64,000 nucleotides of DNA from Thermomonas brevis. GTDB lineage: Bacteria; Pseudomonadota; Gammaproteobacteria; Xanthomonadales; Xanthomonadaceae. Location of the stretch: NCBI RefSeq assembly GCF_014395425.1, contig NZ_CP060711.1, forward strand, positions 2,728,001 through 2,792,000, read 5' to 3'. The position numbers and the translations under genes are program-made. Below, one piece after another: positions 21,665 through 31,493 of the stretch; the stretch's first letter is position 1; every line of letters begins with the position of its first letter. The notes beneath the pieces were generated by a model. It worked only from the letters and a program-made list of their open reading frames with translations. It made no database searches and was not told the origin of the DNA.

Positions 21665-22714
21665 TCAGGAAATGCGCAGGCGTTCGCCGTCGCCCGCGTG
21701 GGCCACGACCTGGCCGATCTGCCAGTGGGCGAGGCCGAGGCGGTCGAGGTCGGCCTCGGCGGCGGAGGCATCGCCGGGCGACACCATCAGCACGAAGCCG
21801 ACGCCGCAGTTGAAGGTGCGCCACATTTCCTCGCGGGCCACGTTGCCCTCGCGCCGCAGCCAGTCGAACACCGCCGGCAGCGGCCAGGACGAGGTGTCGA
21901 TCTCCAGTCCATAGCCGTTGGGCACCACGCGGATGATCTTCTCCACCAGCGCGCCGCCGGTGACGTGGGCCATCGCGTGGATGTCGTGCTTTGCCAGCAG
22001 CTCCAGCACCGGCTTGACGTAGATGCGGGTCGGCTCCATCAGCGCGTTGGCCAGCTTCACGCCACCGAGGTCGAGGTCGAGTGGGTTGCCGGCGCGTTCG
22101 AGGATCCTGCGGACCAGCGAATAGCCGTTGGAATGCGGGCCGCTGGAGGCGATGCCGATCAGCACGTCGCCCGCGCGCACCTTGCTGGAGTCGACCAGCT
22201 TCGACTTCTCCACCGCGCCGACGGTGAAGCCGGCCAGGTCGTATTCGCCCGGCGGGTACATGTCCGGCATCTCGGCGGTTTCGCCGCCGATCAGCGCGCA
22301 GCCGGCGATTTCGCAGCCTTTCGCGATGCCGGCGACGACCTGCACAGTGGTTTCGACGTCGAGCTTGCCGGTAGCGAAATAGTCGAGGAAGAACAGCGGC
22401 TCGGCGCCCTGCACCAGCACGTCGTTCACGCACATCGCCACCAGGTCCTGGCCGATGGTGTCGTGGCGGTTCAGCTGCTTGGCGAGGATGAGCTTCGTGC
22501 CCACGCCGTCGGTGCCGGACACCAGCACCGGCTCCTTGTAGCGGCCGGCGAGGTCGAACAGGCCACCGAACAGGCCGACGCCGCCCAGCACCTCGGGGCG
22601 CATCGTGCGGCGGACCAGCGGCTTGATGCGTTCGACGACCTCGTTGCCGGCGTCGATGTCGACGCCCGCGTCTCGGTAGGTCAGGCCGGGGGAGGAAGGC
22701 GAGGATGGCGTCAC
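21665..22714 (-). CDS. purM: phosphoribosylformylglycinamidine cyclo-ligase
   Basis: AIR synthetase of purine synthesis, closing the imidazole ring using ATP. The 349 residues show [35 protein letters not shown], the [24 protein letters not shown] block and [12 protein letters not shown], all PurM signatures. The best start is the GTG at 22714 ([15 protein letters not shown]...), since no nearby ATG fits. It is divergent from the DUF2066 gene, with about 120 bases between the starts. Confidence 0.95.
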   Translation of the reverse strand: MTPSSPSSPGLTYRDAGVDIDAGNEVVERIKPLVRRTMRPEVLGGVGLFGGLFDLAGRYKEPVLVSGTDGVGTKLILAKQLNRHDTIGQDLVAMCVNDVLVQGAEPLFFLDYFATGKLDVETTVQVVAGIAKGCEIAGCALIGGETAEMPDMYPPGEYDLAGFTVGAVEKSKLVDSSKVRAGDVLIGIASSGPHSNGYSLVRRILERAGNPLDLDLGGVKLANALMEPTRIYVKPVLELLAKHDIHAMAHVTGGALVEKIIRVVPNGYGLEIDTSSWPLPAVFDWLRREGNVAREEMWRTFNCGVGFVLMVSPGDASAAEADLDRLGLAHWQIGQVVAHAGDGERLRIS

Positions 22715-22835
22715 GGCGGACTCGTGCGGGCGTGTGAAGCGCAATTTTAACAGCCGCGCGCCCCGGACATGGACGCGCCCGCCCGCCTGCGGCACCATTT
22801 CGGGGCAAGGCCGGGTTGTCCGGCGAGGAATCGCG

Positions 22836-23948
22836 ATGCAAGCAAGGCCGCAACGGACGACGTGCTGGTGGATGGGCCTGCTGTGGGCGGCGCTGTGCCT
22901 GCTGCCCGTGGCCACGGCGCTGGCGCAGCGCACCGAGGGCGACCGCGCCGCCGCGCGCGGCGCCTACGAAGCCGAGGTGACGGTGCGCAACCAGACCGAC
23001 GGCGAGCGCGACAAGGCGTTCGCGCGGGCGCTGGCGCAGGTACTGGGCAACGTCACCGGCGACCGCACGGCGGCCCAGCGCGACGGCATGCGCGAGGAGC
23101 TGGCCCGCGCCGACGAATACGTGGACGGCTACGACTACCGGCAGGACGAGGGCGTCTCGGCCACCGGTGCGCCCAGCTTCCAGACCATGCTGGTGGTGCG
23201 CTTCAAGCAGGACGACGTGGACGACCTGGTGTCGATGTTCGGCCTGCCGAGCTGGCCGCAGCCGCGCCCGAAGCCGGTGCTGTGGCTCGCCATCGACGAT
23301 GGCAGCGGGCCGCGCCTGGTCGGGCTGGGGCAGGTGAACGCGGCGCGCTCGGTGCTGGACGCGGCCAAGTCGCGCGGCTACGCGCTGGGGCTGCCGGCGG
23401 GCAGCGCGGCCGAGCAGGCGGCGGTGGGCGCGATCTGGCGCGGCGACACCGCCGCCATCGCCTCGCTGTCGAAGCGCTACAGCCCGCCGATGCAGCTGAT
23501 CGGCAAATTGCAGCGCAGCGCCGGCGGCTGGCGCGCGGACTGGACCTTCGTGGACAACGGCAAGGTGCTGGCGAACTGGCAGAACAGCAGCGCCGACGCG
23601 CGCCGGGCGATGGCCGGCGGCGCGGAAGGCGCGGCCGACGCGCTGTTCAAGCGCTACGCCAGGACCGGCGACGCCGGCCCGCCCGGGCTGTACCGAGTGC
23701 GCATCCTCGGCATCCACGGCGCCGACGACTACCTGCGTCTGGCCGGCTACCTGGACGGCATCTCCATCGTCCGCCGCGTCGCGCCCGCCAGCGCCACGCC
23801 GGACGCGCTGGAGCTGGACCTGGAGCTGGCCTCCGGCATCGCCAATTTCGCCCGCTACGTGGGCCGCGGCGGCGTGCTGTCGCCGGTGGCCGGCACGGAC
23901 GGCGAGACGGGCGGCGCGCCGGCCACGTTCCGTTTGGGCGGAGCCTGA
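22836..23948 (+). CDS. exported DUF2066 protein
   Basis: A 370-residue protein of the DUF2066 family with an N-terminal signal ([20 protein letters not shown]) and a predicted periplasmic body. The family core is seen in [32 protein letters not shown] and [22 protein letters not shown]. Function is not established. The segment is conserved between purM (divergent) and the PerM-like transporter gene, whose ATG begins two bases after this stop, so the two are probably co-transcribed with hda. Confidence 0.85.
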   Translation: MQARPQRTTCWWMGLLWAALCLLPVATALAQRTEGDRAAARGAYEAEVTVRNQTDGERDKAFARALAQVLGNVTGDRTAAQRDGMREELARADEYVDGYDYRQDEGVSATGAPSFQTMLVVRFKQDDVDDLVSMFGLPSWPQPRPKPVLWLAIDDGSGPRLVGLGQVNAARSVLDAAKSRGYALGLPAGSAAEQAAVGAIWRGDTAAIASLSKRYSPPMQLIGKLQRSAGGWRADWTFVDNGKVLANWQNSSADARRAMAGGAEGAADALFKRYARTGDAGPPGLYRVRILGIHGADDYLRLAGYLDGISIVRRVAPASATPDALELDLELASGIANFARYVGRGGVLSPVAGTDGETGGAPATFRLGGA

Positions 23949-23950
23949 GC

Positions 23951-25099
23951 ATGCATCGCGACGAGGACCTCGCCACCATCGCCACGTTCTATCGGCGCGT
24001 GCAGTGGACCGCGCTGGGCCTGGGCGTGCTGTGGGTGGTCTGGCTGCTGGCGCCGATCCTCAGCCCGTTCGTGTTCGCCGCGCTGCTGGGCTGGCTGGGC
24101 GACCCGATGGTGGACCGGCTGGAGGCGCGCCGGTTCAGCCGCAACACCGCGGTGATCCTGGTGTTCAGCGTGATGACGCTGCTGCTGGCGATCATCGCCG
24201 TGCTGCTGGTGCCGCTGCTGGAGCAGCAGATCGTCACCCTGGTCGAATCGCTGCCGCGCTACCGCGACTGGCTGGTGCAGACCGCATTGCCGTGGGTCGA
24301 ACACCGCACCGGCCTGCAGATCCTGTCGTGGCTCGATCCCGAGCGCCTGTTCCAGCTGATCCGCGAGCACTGGCAGAGCGCCGGCGGGGTCGCCGCCGCG
24401 GTGCTGGGCTACGTCTCGCGCTCCGGCTTCGCGCTGATGGGCTGGCTGGCCAACATCGTGCTGCTGCCGGTGCTGACCTTCTTCTTCCTGCGCGACTGGG
24501 ACCTAATCGTCGAGCGGGTCGGCGCGCTGGTGCCGCGCGACCACTTCGACACCGTGCGCCGGCTGGCGCTGGAATCCAACGAGGTGCTGGGCGGCTTCCT
24601 GCGCGGCCAGCTCACGGTGATGCTGATCCTCGGCGTGCTGTACGCCATCGGCCTGTGGGCGGTTGGCCTGAACCTCGGCATCCTGATCGGGCTGGTCGCC
24701 GGCCTGCTGACCTTCGTGCCCTACCTGGGGCCGGCGTCGATCGTGATCTTCGGCGGCATCGCCGCGCTGGTGCAGTTCGGCGACTGGCAGCACCTGGCCG
24801 GCGTGGCGGTGGTGTTCACGGTCGGCCAGATCATCGAGAGCTACTGGCTGACGCCGAAGCTGGTCGGCGACAAGATCGGCCTGCATCCGATGGCGGTGAT
24901 CTTCGCGGTGATGGCCGGCGGCACGCTGTTCGGCTTCCTCGGCATGCTGCTGGCGCTGCCGGTGGCGGCGGTGGTCAACGTGCTGCTGCGCTACGCGCAG
25001 GAGCGCTACCGGCACAGCCGCCTGTACGCGGGCGACACCCCCGGCATCCTGCTGGACGCGCAGCTCCCGGCGGCGGACGAAGACGGCACGCCGGACTGA
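23951..25099 (+). CDS. AI-2E family (PerM-like) membrane transporter
   Basis: A 382-residue multipass protein of the AI-2E/UPF0118 family. About eight hydrophobic segments are visible, with the conserved FVPYLGPASIVIFGG motif and IIESYWLTPKLVGDKIGLHPMAVIFAVMAGG near the C-terminus. Family members include TqsA and the E. coli permease-like PerM; the substrate here is not predictable. It sits between DUF2066 and hda as in other gammaproteobacteria (perM beside hda). Confidence 0.88.
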   Translation: MHRDEDLATIATFYRRVQWTALGLGVLWVVWLLAPILSPFVFAALLGWLGDPMVDRLEARRFSRNTAVILVFSVMTLLLAIIAVLLVPLLEQQIVTLVESLPRYRDWLVQTALPWVEHRTGLQILSWLDPERLFQLIREHWQSAGGVAAAVLGYVSRSGFALMGWLANIVLLPVLTFFFLRDWDLIVERVGALVPRDHFDTVRRLALESNEVLGGFLRGQLTVMLILGVLYAIGLWAVGLNLGILIGLVAGLLTFVPYLGPASIVIFGGIAALVQFGDWQHLAGVAVVFTVGQIIESYWLTPKLVGDKIGLHPMAVIFAVMAGGTLFGFLGMLLALPVAAVVNVLLRYAQERYRHSRLYAGDTPGILLDAQLPAADEDGTPD

Positions 25100-25103
25100 G
25101 GCC

Positions 25104-25811
25104 ATGAGCGATCTGGTTCCGCAGCTTCCGCTGGCGCTGCGCGCGCCGCCGGACCAGCGCCTGTCGCGCTACGTCGATGCGCCCGCGGGCCTGCCGGACG
25201 CGCTGCGCGCGCTGGCCGCCGGCGCCTCGACCGGAGGCGTCTACCTGCACGGCGCGCACGCCACCGGCAAGACCCATCTGCTGCTGGCGACCTGCGCGGA
25301 AGCGGAAGACGCCGGCCTGCGCGCGGCCTACCTGGCGCTGCGCGGCCTGCGCGGGCGCGTGCGCGACGCGGCGGACGGGCTGGACGCCGCCGACCTGCTG
25401 GCGCTCGACGACGTGGACGCGATCGCCGGCAGCCGCGAGGACGAAATCGCGCTGTTCGATCTGCACAACCGCCTGCGCGACGCCGGCCGCGGCCTGCTGT
25501 ACGCGGCGGCCGACGCGCCGGACGCGCTGGGGCTGGTCCTGCCGGACCTGCGCTCGCGGCTGGCGCAATGCGCGCGCTGGGCGCTGCCGGTGCTGGGCGA
25601 TGCCGGTCGCGCGGAGCTGCTGCGCCAGCGCGCCGCCGCACGCGGGCTGGACTTCGACGATGCCGCGCTGGAGTGGCTGCTGCGCCGCGCCAGCCGCGAC
25701 CTCGGCAGCCTGACCGCCATCTTCGAGCGGCTGGACCGTGCCTCGCTGGCGGCGCAGCGGCGCTTGACCGTGCCGTTTTTGCGGCAGGTGCTGGAAGCCG
25801 ATCAGGCTTAG
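25104..25811 (+). CDS. hda: DnaA regulatory inactivator Hda
   Basis: AAA+ protein that binds the sliding clamp and triggers hydrolysis of DnaA-bound ATP, preventing re-initiation. The 235 residues have the N-terminal clamp-binding QLPLALRAPP motif, Walker A HGAHATGKTHLL, Walker B LLALDDVDAI and the sensor-2 helix RASRDLGSLTAIFERLD. It follows the PerM-like gene by 4 bases. It ends just before the convergent murU gene. Confidence 0.93.
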   Translation: MSDLVPQLPLALRAPPDQRLSRYVDAPAGLPDALRALAAGASTGGVYLHGAHATGKTHLLLATCAEAEDAGLRAAYLALRGLRGRVRDAADGLDAADLLALDDVDAIAGSREDEIALFDLHNRLRDAGRGLLYAAADAPDALGLVLPDLRSRLAQCARWALPVLGDAGRAELLRQRAAARGLDFDDAALEWLLRRASRDLGSLTAIFERLDRASLAAQRRLTVPFLRQVLEADQA

Positions 25812-25836
25812 GCGCGCTCCGCCCGGTACGGCGCGA

Positions 25837-26550
25837 CTACGGCGAGCTGGAATTCGGCCGCAGTTCGGCGTCGAGCCGCGCCAGCCGCTCCGGCGTGCCC
25901 ACGTCCGTCCACCGGCTGCGATGGTGTTCGCCGCCGATGCCGCCTTCGGCCATGTGCGCGCGCAGGATCGGGGCGAGCGGGAACTTCGGCTTGCCGTTGG
26001 CGATGGCCGGTTCGGGAATCACGTCGCGCCAGCCGTCCAGCAACTGCGGGCGGTACACGCCGATGCCGGCGTAGGTGAGCTTGTGCTCGCCGTCGGCGCG
26101 CACGCAGCCGTCCGCATCCAGTGCGAAATCCCCGTGCGTCGCCTGCGGCGGCCGATCCACCATGACCAGGTGCGCCAGCCCGCGCGGCTCGCGCGGCAGG
26201 CGGGCGAAGTCGTAGTCCGTCCACACGTCGCCATTGACCAGCAGGAAGGGAGCATTGCCCAGCAGCGGCAGCGCGGCGAGCATGCCGCCGCCGGTTTCCA
26301 GCGGCGTGTCGCCCTCGTATGCGTAGGCGATGCGCAGGTTCCAGCGCGAACCGTCGCCCAATGCCGCCGGGAACTGCTGCGCCAGCCACGAGGTGTTGAC
26401 GACGACCTCGCGGATGTCGAGCGCGGCCAGCTTCTCCAGATGCCACTCGATCAGCGGCTTGCCGCCGACGTGCAGCAGCGGTTTGGGCGTGGCATCGGTC
26501 AACGGACGCATGCGCTCGCCGAGGCCGGCGGCGAAGATGAGGGCCTTCAT
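25837..26550 (-). CDS. murU: N-acetylmuramate-1-phosphate uridylyltransferase
   Basis: Nucleotidyltransferase making UDP-MurNAc from MurNAc-1-phosphate in the peptidoglycan recycling bypass described in Pseudomonas. The 237 residues have the sugar nucleotidyltransferase loop MKALIFAAGLGERMRPLTDATPKPLLHVGGKPLIEW, the metal-binding LVNGDVWTDYDF and the C-terminal RWTDVGTPERLA. The ATG overlaps the amgK stop (ATGA), and this tight pairing with the kinase is what favours MurU over a generic mannose- or glucose-1-phosphate nucleotidyltransferase. Confidence 0.9.
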   Translation of the reverse strand: MKALIFAAGLGERMRPLTDATPKPLLHVGGKPLIEWHLEKLAALDIREVVVNTSWLAQQFPAALGDGSRWNLRIAYAYEGDTPLETGGGMLAALPLLGNAPFLLVNGDVWTDYDFARLPREPRGLAHLVMVDRPPQATHGDFALDADGCVRADGEHKLTYAGIGVYRPQLLDGWRDVIPEPAIANGKPKFPLAPILRAHMAEGGIGGEHHRSRWTDVGTPERLARLDAELRPNSSSP

Positions 26551-27554
26551 GCGGCCACCCGCGCGAACGCGGGCTTGACCGTGCGTTCCAGCAGCTCGCG
26601 CAACGGATCGAGCTCGCGGTACTTCGGCACCACCGCGTCGAGGTAGGCGAGAAAGCGCGGCGCGTCGGTGAGGTAGCGCGGCTTGCCATCGCGATGGTGC
26701 AGGCGGGCGAAGATGCCGAGGATCTTCAGGTGCCGCTGCACGCCGCACCAATCGGTGTCGCGCAGGAACAGGTCGAGCGCCGGAACCGGCAGCCCCGCGT
26801 CGGCGGCGCGCGCGTGGTAGCGGCGCAGCCAACCATCGACGCGCGCTTCCGGCCAGCTCAGGAAGGCGTCGCGCAGCAGGCTCACCGGATCGTAGGCGAT
26901 CGGGCCCAGCACCAGGTCCTGGAAGTCCAGCACCGCCGGACCGCCTTCGACAGGCATCAGGTTGCGCGGCATGTAGTCGCGGTGCGTCGGCACGCGCGGC
27001 TGCGCCAGCATGGTGTCCATCAGCCGGCGCTGCGCGAGTTGCAGGCGCTCGACGTCGCCGCAGTCCAGTTCGAGACCGAGATGGCGGCGCAGGAACCATT
27101 CCTCGAACAGCCCGGCGTCGCGCTGCAGCAGCGCTTCGCCGAACGCGGGGAAGTCCGCCGGCAGCGCCAGCGATTGCAGCCGCACCAGCTGCGCGATGGC
27201 GGCGTCCATATGCGCATCGGCATTCGCGTCGTCGATCACCTGCGCCACGGTCGGGCCGCCGAAGTCTTCCAGCAGCAGGAAACCGGCGTCGACGTCGCGC
27301 GCCAGCACCCGCGGCACGCGCACGCCGCCGGCGTCGAGCAGGTCGCGCACGCGCAGCCACGGCCGCACGTCCTCCTTGTCCGGCGGCGAATCCATCACGA
27401 TCCGCGAAGGCCCCGCGCCGACGCTGCGCCAGTAGCTGCGGAAGCCGGCGTCGGTGGAGGCGCGTTCCAGCGCGGCGCCGCTGTCGCCCAGCGCGTCGCG
27501 CGCCCAAGCCAAGCGTTGCGCGGCGCGCGGGTCGTGGAGTGCGGGTTCGCTCAT
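26547..27554 (-). CDS. amgK: N-acetylmuramate/N-acetylglucosamine 1-kinase
   Basis: Anomeric sugar kinase of the aminoglycoside phosphotransferase fold, phosphorylating recovered MurNAc at C1 so that MurU can activate it. In the 335 residues the kinase-like fold shows FLLLEDFGG, the catalytic HRDYMPRNLM loop and the metal-binding DFQD (VLDFQDLVLGPIAYDPVSL). Length and motif spacing are typical. It is divergent from manC with a short shared promoter region containing TAAACT at 27563-27568. Confidence 0.9.
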   Translation of the reverse strand: MSEPALHDPRAAQRLAWARDALGDSGAALERASTDAGFRSYWRSVGAGPSRIVMDSPPDKEDVRPWLRVRDLLDAGGVRVPRVLARDVDAGFLLLEDFGGPTVAQVIDDANADAHMDAAIAQLVRLQSLALPADFPAFGEALLQRDAGLFEEWFLRRHLGLELDCGDVERLQLAQRRLMDTMLAQPRVPTHRDYMPRNLMPVEGGPAVLDFQDLVLGPIAYDPVSLLRDAFLSWPEARVDGWLRRYHARAADAGLPVPALDLFLRDTDWCGVQRHLKILGIFARLHHRDGKPRYLTDAPRFLAYLDAVVPKYRELDPLRELLERTVKPAFARVAA

Positions 27555-27606
27555 GCGCAAAGGGTAAACTGCGGCCTTGCTTTCAGCGAGTCGTGGCGAG
27601 GCCTCC

Positions 27607-29025
27607 GTGGCGAAATTGCAGCCTGTCCTGTTGTCCGGCGGTTCCGGCACGCGCCTGTGGCCGCTGTCGCGCGAGGCCTATCCCAAGCAGTTCCTGCCGC
27701 TGGCCGGCGAGGACACGATGTTGCAGGCGACCTGGCGGCGCGTGGCCGACCTAGCCGACGCCGCGCCGATCGTGGTGGCGGGCGAAGACCACCGTTTCCT
27801 GGTCGCCGAACAGCTACGCCAGATCGGTGCGCCGACACCGGCCATCGTGCTCGAACCCGTCGGCCGCAACACCGCGCCCGCCATCGCCGCCGCGGCGATG
27901 CAGGCGATGGCCGACGGCGACGATCCGCTGCTGCTGGTGCTGCCTTCCGACCACGTCGTGCGCGATGGAGAAGCGTTCCGCGCCGCCGTGCGCGCGGCCA
28001 TGCCGGCGGCGGAAGCGGGCACGCTGGTGACCTTCGGGATCGTGCCGGACGCGCCGGAAACCGGCTTCGGCTATATCCAGGCGGAAGCGGGCCAAGCGGA
28101 AGCGGGCGAAGGCGTGCGCGGCGTGCTGCGCTTCGTCGAGAAGCCCGACGCTGTCACCGCGCAGGCGTATCTCGACGCCGGCGGCCACTACTGGAACAGC
28201 GGTATGTTCCTGCTGCGCGCCTCACGCTACCTCGAAGAACTGCAACGCTTCCGCCCGGACATCGTGGCGGCGGTGCGCACCGCCTTCGACGCGGCGGCGC
28301 GCGACGGCGATTTCATCCGCCTCGACAAGGCCGCGTTCGCCGCCTGCCCGTCCGATTCCATCGACTACGCGGTGATGGAAAAGACCGGCGCGGCCGGCGT
28401 GCTGCCGGTGTCAATCGGCTGGAACGACGTCGGTTCGTGGTCGGCGCTGTGGGAGGTGAGCGAGCAGGACGCCGACGGCAACGCGCACCACGGCGACGTG
28501 ATCGCCATCGACAGCCGCAACAGCTATGCCTATGCGCGGCGGCTGGTGGCGCTGGTCGGCGTGGACGATCTGGTGGTGGTGGAAACCGACGACGCCGTGC
28601 TGGTGGCGCGCAAGGATCGCGTGCAGCAGGTCAAGGACGTGGTGGCGCGACTCAAGGCCGGGCAGCGTTCGCAGGCCGTGCTGCACCGGGAAGTGCACCG
28701 CCCATGGGGCAGCTACGACTCGGTGGACATGGGCGAGCGCTTTCAGGTCAAGCGGATCAAGGTGAAGCCCGGCGCGCGGCTGTCGCTGCAATCGCACGCG
28801 CGCCGCGCCGAACACTGGATCGTGGTCAGCGGCGTCGCCCGCGTGACCCGCGACAACGACGTGTTCGAGCTGTTCGCCAACCAGAGCGCCTACATCCCCA
28901 TCGGCGCGAAGCACCGACTGGAGAACCCCGGCGCGCAGATGCTGGAACTGATCGAGGTGCAGTCCGGCGACTACCTGGGCGAGGACGACATCGTCCGCTA
29001 CGAGGACGTGTACGGGCGGACCTGA
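27607..29025 (+). CDS. manC: mannose-1-phosphate guanylyltransferase / mannose-6-phosphate isomerase
   Basis: Bifunctional type-II enzyme giving GDP-mannose for exopolysaccharide or LPS. The 472 residues have the nucleotidyltransferase loop [31 protein letters not shown] and [12 protein letters not shown] in the N-terminal domain, and a C-terminal isomerase cupin with [35 protein letters not shown] and [13 protein letters not shown]. The GTG at 27607 is preferred; a TTG ten codons upstream is possible. No other exopolysaccharide genes are nearby. Confidence 0.94.
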   Translation: MAKLQPVLLSGGSGTRLWPLSREAYPKQFLPLAGEDTMLQATWRRVADLADAAPIVVAGEDHRFLVAEQLRQIGAPTPAIVLEPVGRNTAPAIAAAAMQAMADGDDPLLLVLPSDHVVRDGEAFRAAVRAAMPAAEAGTLVTFGIVPDAPETGFGYIQAEAGQAEAGEGVRGVLRFVEKPDAVTAQAYLDAGGHYWNSGMFLLRASRYLEELQRFRPDIVAAVRTAFDAAARDGDFIRLDKAAFAACPSDSIDYAVMEKTGAAGVLPVSIGWNDVGSWSALWEVSEQDADGNAHHGDVIAIDSRNSYAYARRLVALVGVDDLVVVETDDAVLVARKDRVQQVKDVVARLKAGQRSQAVLHREVHRPWGSYDSVDMGERFQVKRIKVKPGARLSLQSHARRAEHWIVVSGVARVTRDNDVFELFANQSAYIPIGAKHRLENPGAQMLELIEVQSGDYLGEDDIVRYEDVYGRT

Positions 29026-29067
29026 GTCCCATGCTCCGAGCTTGATCCGATACGCCGCGCGCGCCCT

Positions 29068-29952
29068 TCATAGAGTTTCGGGCGACACGCGTTCCATCGC
29101 GCCGTCCTCGAGCACCGCCACCATGTCGAGGCCGGACAGGCCGCGCGCGCGGGCGGCGGCGAATAGCTGCGTCGTCGCGTCGATCAGCGAGGCATCGGCC
29201 CCCGCGTCATGGGCCTGCCGCTGCACCAGTTGCGCGATCTTCGCCACGTCCCCGATCGCGGCCTGCGGAGCGAAATCGCCGGTCGCCAGCTTGTGGAGCT
29301 TGGCCCGGGATACCGCGCTCGACATCGGTCCGGCATCGAGCACTTCGCGGAAGACGCCAAGATCCACGCCGCTCGCGGCGGCCGCTTTGGTCGCCTCGGC
29401 AAGCGCGGCCACCAGCACGATCAGGTAGTGGTTCACGGCCAGCTTCAGGCGCAGCGCCGACGGCACCGATCCGCAGCGCACCATCTGGCGGCAGAACGGA
29501 CGCAGCAGCGGTTCGACCGCGTCGACGACCGGCGAATCTCCCGCCAGCATGCCGATCAGCGCGCCTTCCTCGGCGGGGCCGCGCGAACCCGACACCGGCG
29601 CTTCCACGTAACGGCCGCCCTGGCGATGGATGTCCGCCGCGAGCCCTGCCGAATAGCCGGCGGACGTCGTGCCGAGCATCACCACCGTGCGATCGCGGGC
29701 GCGCCGGCCGAAGGCGGGAAGGCCTCGCCCGAGAGCGGCATCCACGGCTTCCTGGTTCAGCAGCATCACCATCACGACCTCGCATGCCTCGAACAGCGCA
29801 TCCACGCTCGGCGCCTCGATGGCACCGCGGGCGACAAGCGGCGCGCAGCGACCGGCGGTGCGGTTCCAGATGCGCAAGGGCACGCCGGCCGACAACAGGC
29901 GGTTCGCCATGGGCAGGCCCATGGTGCCGATGCCAAGGAATCCGATAGCCAT
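29068..29952 (-). CDS. NAD(P)-dependent beta-hydroxyacid dehydrogenase-like protein
   Basis: A 294-residue oxidoreductase of the 3-hydroxyisobutyrate dehydrogenase/6-phosphogluconate dehydrogenase family. The Rossmann motif GFLGIGTMGLPMANRL opens the protein, the substrate loop APVSGSRGPAEEGAL follows, and the catalytic Lys is in RLKLAVNHYLI. The substrate is not predictable (glyoxylate/succinic semialdehyde reductase-like enzymes share these motifs). It is divergent from the LysE-type exporter, and the region between them carries the dyad motif at 30120-30147, also found before the dienelactone hydrolase. Confidence 0.85.
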   Translation of the reverse strand: MAIGFLGIGTMGLPMANRLLSAGVPLRIWNRTAGRCAPLVARGAIEAPSVDALFEACEVVMVMLLNQEAVDAALGRGLPAFGRRARDRTVVMLGTTSAGYSAGLAADIHRQGGRYVEAPVSGSRGPAEEGALIGMLAGDSPVVDAVEPLLRPFCRQMVRCGSVPSALRLKLAVNHYLIVLVAALAEATKAAAASGVDLGVFREVLDAGPMSSAVSRAKLHKLATGDFAPQAAIGDVAKIAQLVQRQAHDAGADASLIDATTQLFAAARARGLSGLDMVAVLEDGAMERVSPETL

Positions 29953-30119
29953 GGTGAACCTCCGGGCGTGGCGGCTATTGCAGCGCCGCGCAGCGGAACA
30001 GGCGAGCGCCTGGACCGACATCTTCCATGCGGAATCGGCCAGGCAGGCTTGCGGCTGCGGAGCGTCGCGGCGCGAGCGACTCGCTCCGTTGCGGGCCGGA
30101 CGATCCGGCGTGCCATTCC

Positions 30120-30147
30120 ATGTCCGTTTCGTCCCGAAACGCGTCAT
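30120..30147. promoter_or_regulatory. putative operator, copy 1 of a shared dyad motif
   Basis: A 28-base element with blocks ATGTCCGTTT, CC, GAAA and GTCAT matches a second copy at 33346-33373 at 22 of 28 positions. The centre is palindromic (GTTTCG / CGAAAC around TCC). It lies between the divergent dehydrogenase and LysE-type genes, 36 bases before the latter's likely start. It may be bound by the GlxA-type regulator encoded at 32241-33266. Confidence 0.55.
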
Positions 30148-30183
30148 CGCCGACGCTGGCCTGTCGTCGGCGCGATTGGCTCA

Positions 30184-30819
30184 ATGACGCATCCGCGCCG
30201 CCGTCCGGCGCATGCGAGCCAACACGTGGACGTTCGATTGCTGGCGGCCAGCGCCGCCTTCGCCCTGGTCTCGTCGATCACCCCCGGGCCCAACAACCTG
30301 ATGCTGGCGTCCTCGGGCCTGGCGTTCGGCTTTCGGCGGACGCTGCCGTTGCTGCTGGGCGTGCAGGCCGGCTTCCAGTGCCTGCTGCTCGCCGTCGCCG
30401 CCGGGCTGGGCGTCGTGTTCCAGCGCCATGCCGAGGTGCAATGGGCGTTGAAGCTGGTCGGTGCCGCCTATCTGCTGTACCTGGCGCACGGGCTTTGGCG
30501 TTCGAGTTCGACCGGCTCCGCGGCGATGGACAGACCGATCGGCTTCTTCAAGGCGGCGGCGTTCCAGGTGCTGAATCCGAAGGCATGGATGATGTGCCTG
30601 AGCGCCGTCGGCGCCTACACGCTGGCGGGCGCCGCCTATTGGCCGTCGGTGTGGAGGCTGGTGGCGCTGTTCTTCGTGCTGGGCCTGCCATCGATCACGC
30701 TGTGGGCCGTGTTCGGCAGCGCGTTCCGGGCGGCGTTCCAGAACCCGGAGACCGCCCGCCGCGTCGGCCGCGCGCTCGCCGTCGTCACCGGCGCGTCCTG
30801 CCTGCTCGTCCTGCTGTGA
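30184..30819 (+). CDS. LysE/RhtB family amino-acid exporter
   Basis: A 211-residue membrane exporter of the LysE superfamily with about six hydrophobic helices. The family signature SITPGPNNLMLASSGLAFGFRRTLP is near residue 35, and the second-half block QVLNPKAWMMCLSAVGAYT is also conserved. The start is uncertain: ATG at 30184 adds a basic leader, whereas the GTG at 30226 gives the more usual short N-terminus. Substrate unknown. The DsbA-like isomerase gene follows on the same strand after 23 bases. Confidence 0.85.
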   Translation: MTHPRRRPAHASQHVDVRLLAASAAFALVSSITPGPNNLMLASSGLAFGFRRTLPLLLGVQAGFQCLLLAVAAGLGVVFQRHAEVQWALKLVGAAYLLYLAHGLWRSSSTGSAAMDRPIGFFKAAAFQVLNPKAWMMCLSAVGAYTLAGAAYWPSVWRLVALFFVLGLPSITLWAVFGSAFRAAFQNPETARRVGRALAVVTGASCLLVLL

Positions 30820-30842
30820 CCCCTTCGCGGTGGAGGATGCCG

Positions 30843-31481
30843 ATGGACGCACCCGCGACCTGGTATTTCGATTTCGTTTCGCCCTTCGCCTACCTGCAAT
30901 GGCGGAGGTTGCAGCGGCTTCCGCTCGCGGGACTGATTCACCGGCCGGTGCTGTTCGCCGGCCTGCTGAACCAGCTCGGCCACAAGGGGCCGGCGGAGAT
31001 CCCGGCCAAGCGTATCTTCACCTACCGGCAGGTGGTCTGGCGCGCCGAACGCGATGGCATTCCGCTGCGGTTCCCGCCCGCGCATCCGTTCAATCCGCTG
31101 CCCGCGCTGCGGCTGTGCGTGGCGGCGGGCACGACGGTGGAGGCGATCGATACGGTGTTCCGCCACATCTGGGAGGAGGGCAACGCGGTCGAGGATGCGG
31201 ACGGGATCGAGGCGCTGGCGCGGCGGCTCGGCCTGTCCGGCGCCGCGTCCGCGTTGGCGGACGAGGACGTGCAACGCGCGCTTCGTGACAACTTCGCGCG
31301 CGCACTGGAGCACCAGGTCTTCGGTGTTCCGACCATTGCCTGCGATGGCCAATTGTTCTGGGGCGACGACGCCACCGACATGTTCATCGACTACCTGCGC
31401 GATCCGGCGATCTTCCAGTCGGAACGGATGCTGCGCGTCGCCCGCCTGCCGATCGGCGCCGCCCGACCGCAGGCGAGTTGA
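30843..31481 (+). CDS. DsbA-family 2-hydroxychromene-2-carboxylate isomerase-like protein
   Basis: A 212-residue thioredoxin-fold protein of the HCCA isomerase / kappa glutathione transferase type. The N-terminal YFDFVSPFAYLQWRRL has Ser instead of a CxxC redox pair, as in the glutathione-dependent isomerases, and the C-terminal GVPTIACDGQLFWGDD matches the family. The start at 30843 has GGAGG six bases upstream; an ATG two codons earlier is too close to it. The usual role is in degradation of naphthalene-like aromatics, but no other such genes are present, so the substrate is open. Confidence 0.83.
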   Translation: MDAPATWYFDFVSPFAYLQWRRLQRLPLAGLIHRPVLFAGLLNQLGHKGPAEIPAKRIFTYRQVVWRAERDGIPLRFPPAHPFNPLPALRLCVAAGTTVEAIDTVFRHIWEEGNAVEDADGIEALARRLGLSGAASALADEDVQRALRDNFARALEHQVFGVPTIACDGQLFWGDDATDMFIDYLRDPAIFQSERMLRVARLPIGAARPQAS

Positions 31482-31493
31482 ATCCGCCTGCGT

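Noticed and set aside
21012..23717. Single 901-codon minus-strand protein upstream-extended from purN
   Set aside because: The upstream part is antisense to DUF2066 and out of frame with purM; only the PurN part has family motifs.
27577..27606. TTG start for manC at 27577
   Set aside because: The ten extra residues are not part of the family and the GTG at 27607 places the nucleotide-binding loop at the normal position.
29209..30183. Long N-terminal extension of the LysE-type exporter
   Set aside because: It is antisense to the dehydrogenase gene and crosses the operator-like motif; LysE proteins have about 200 residues.
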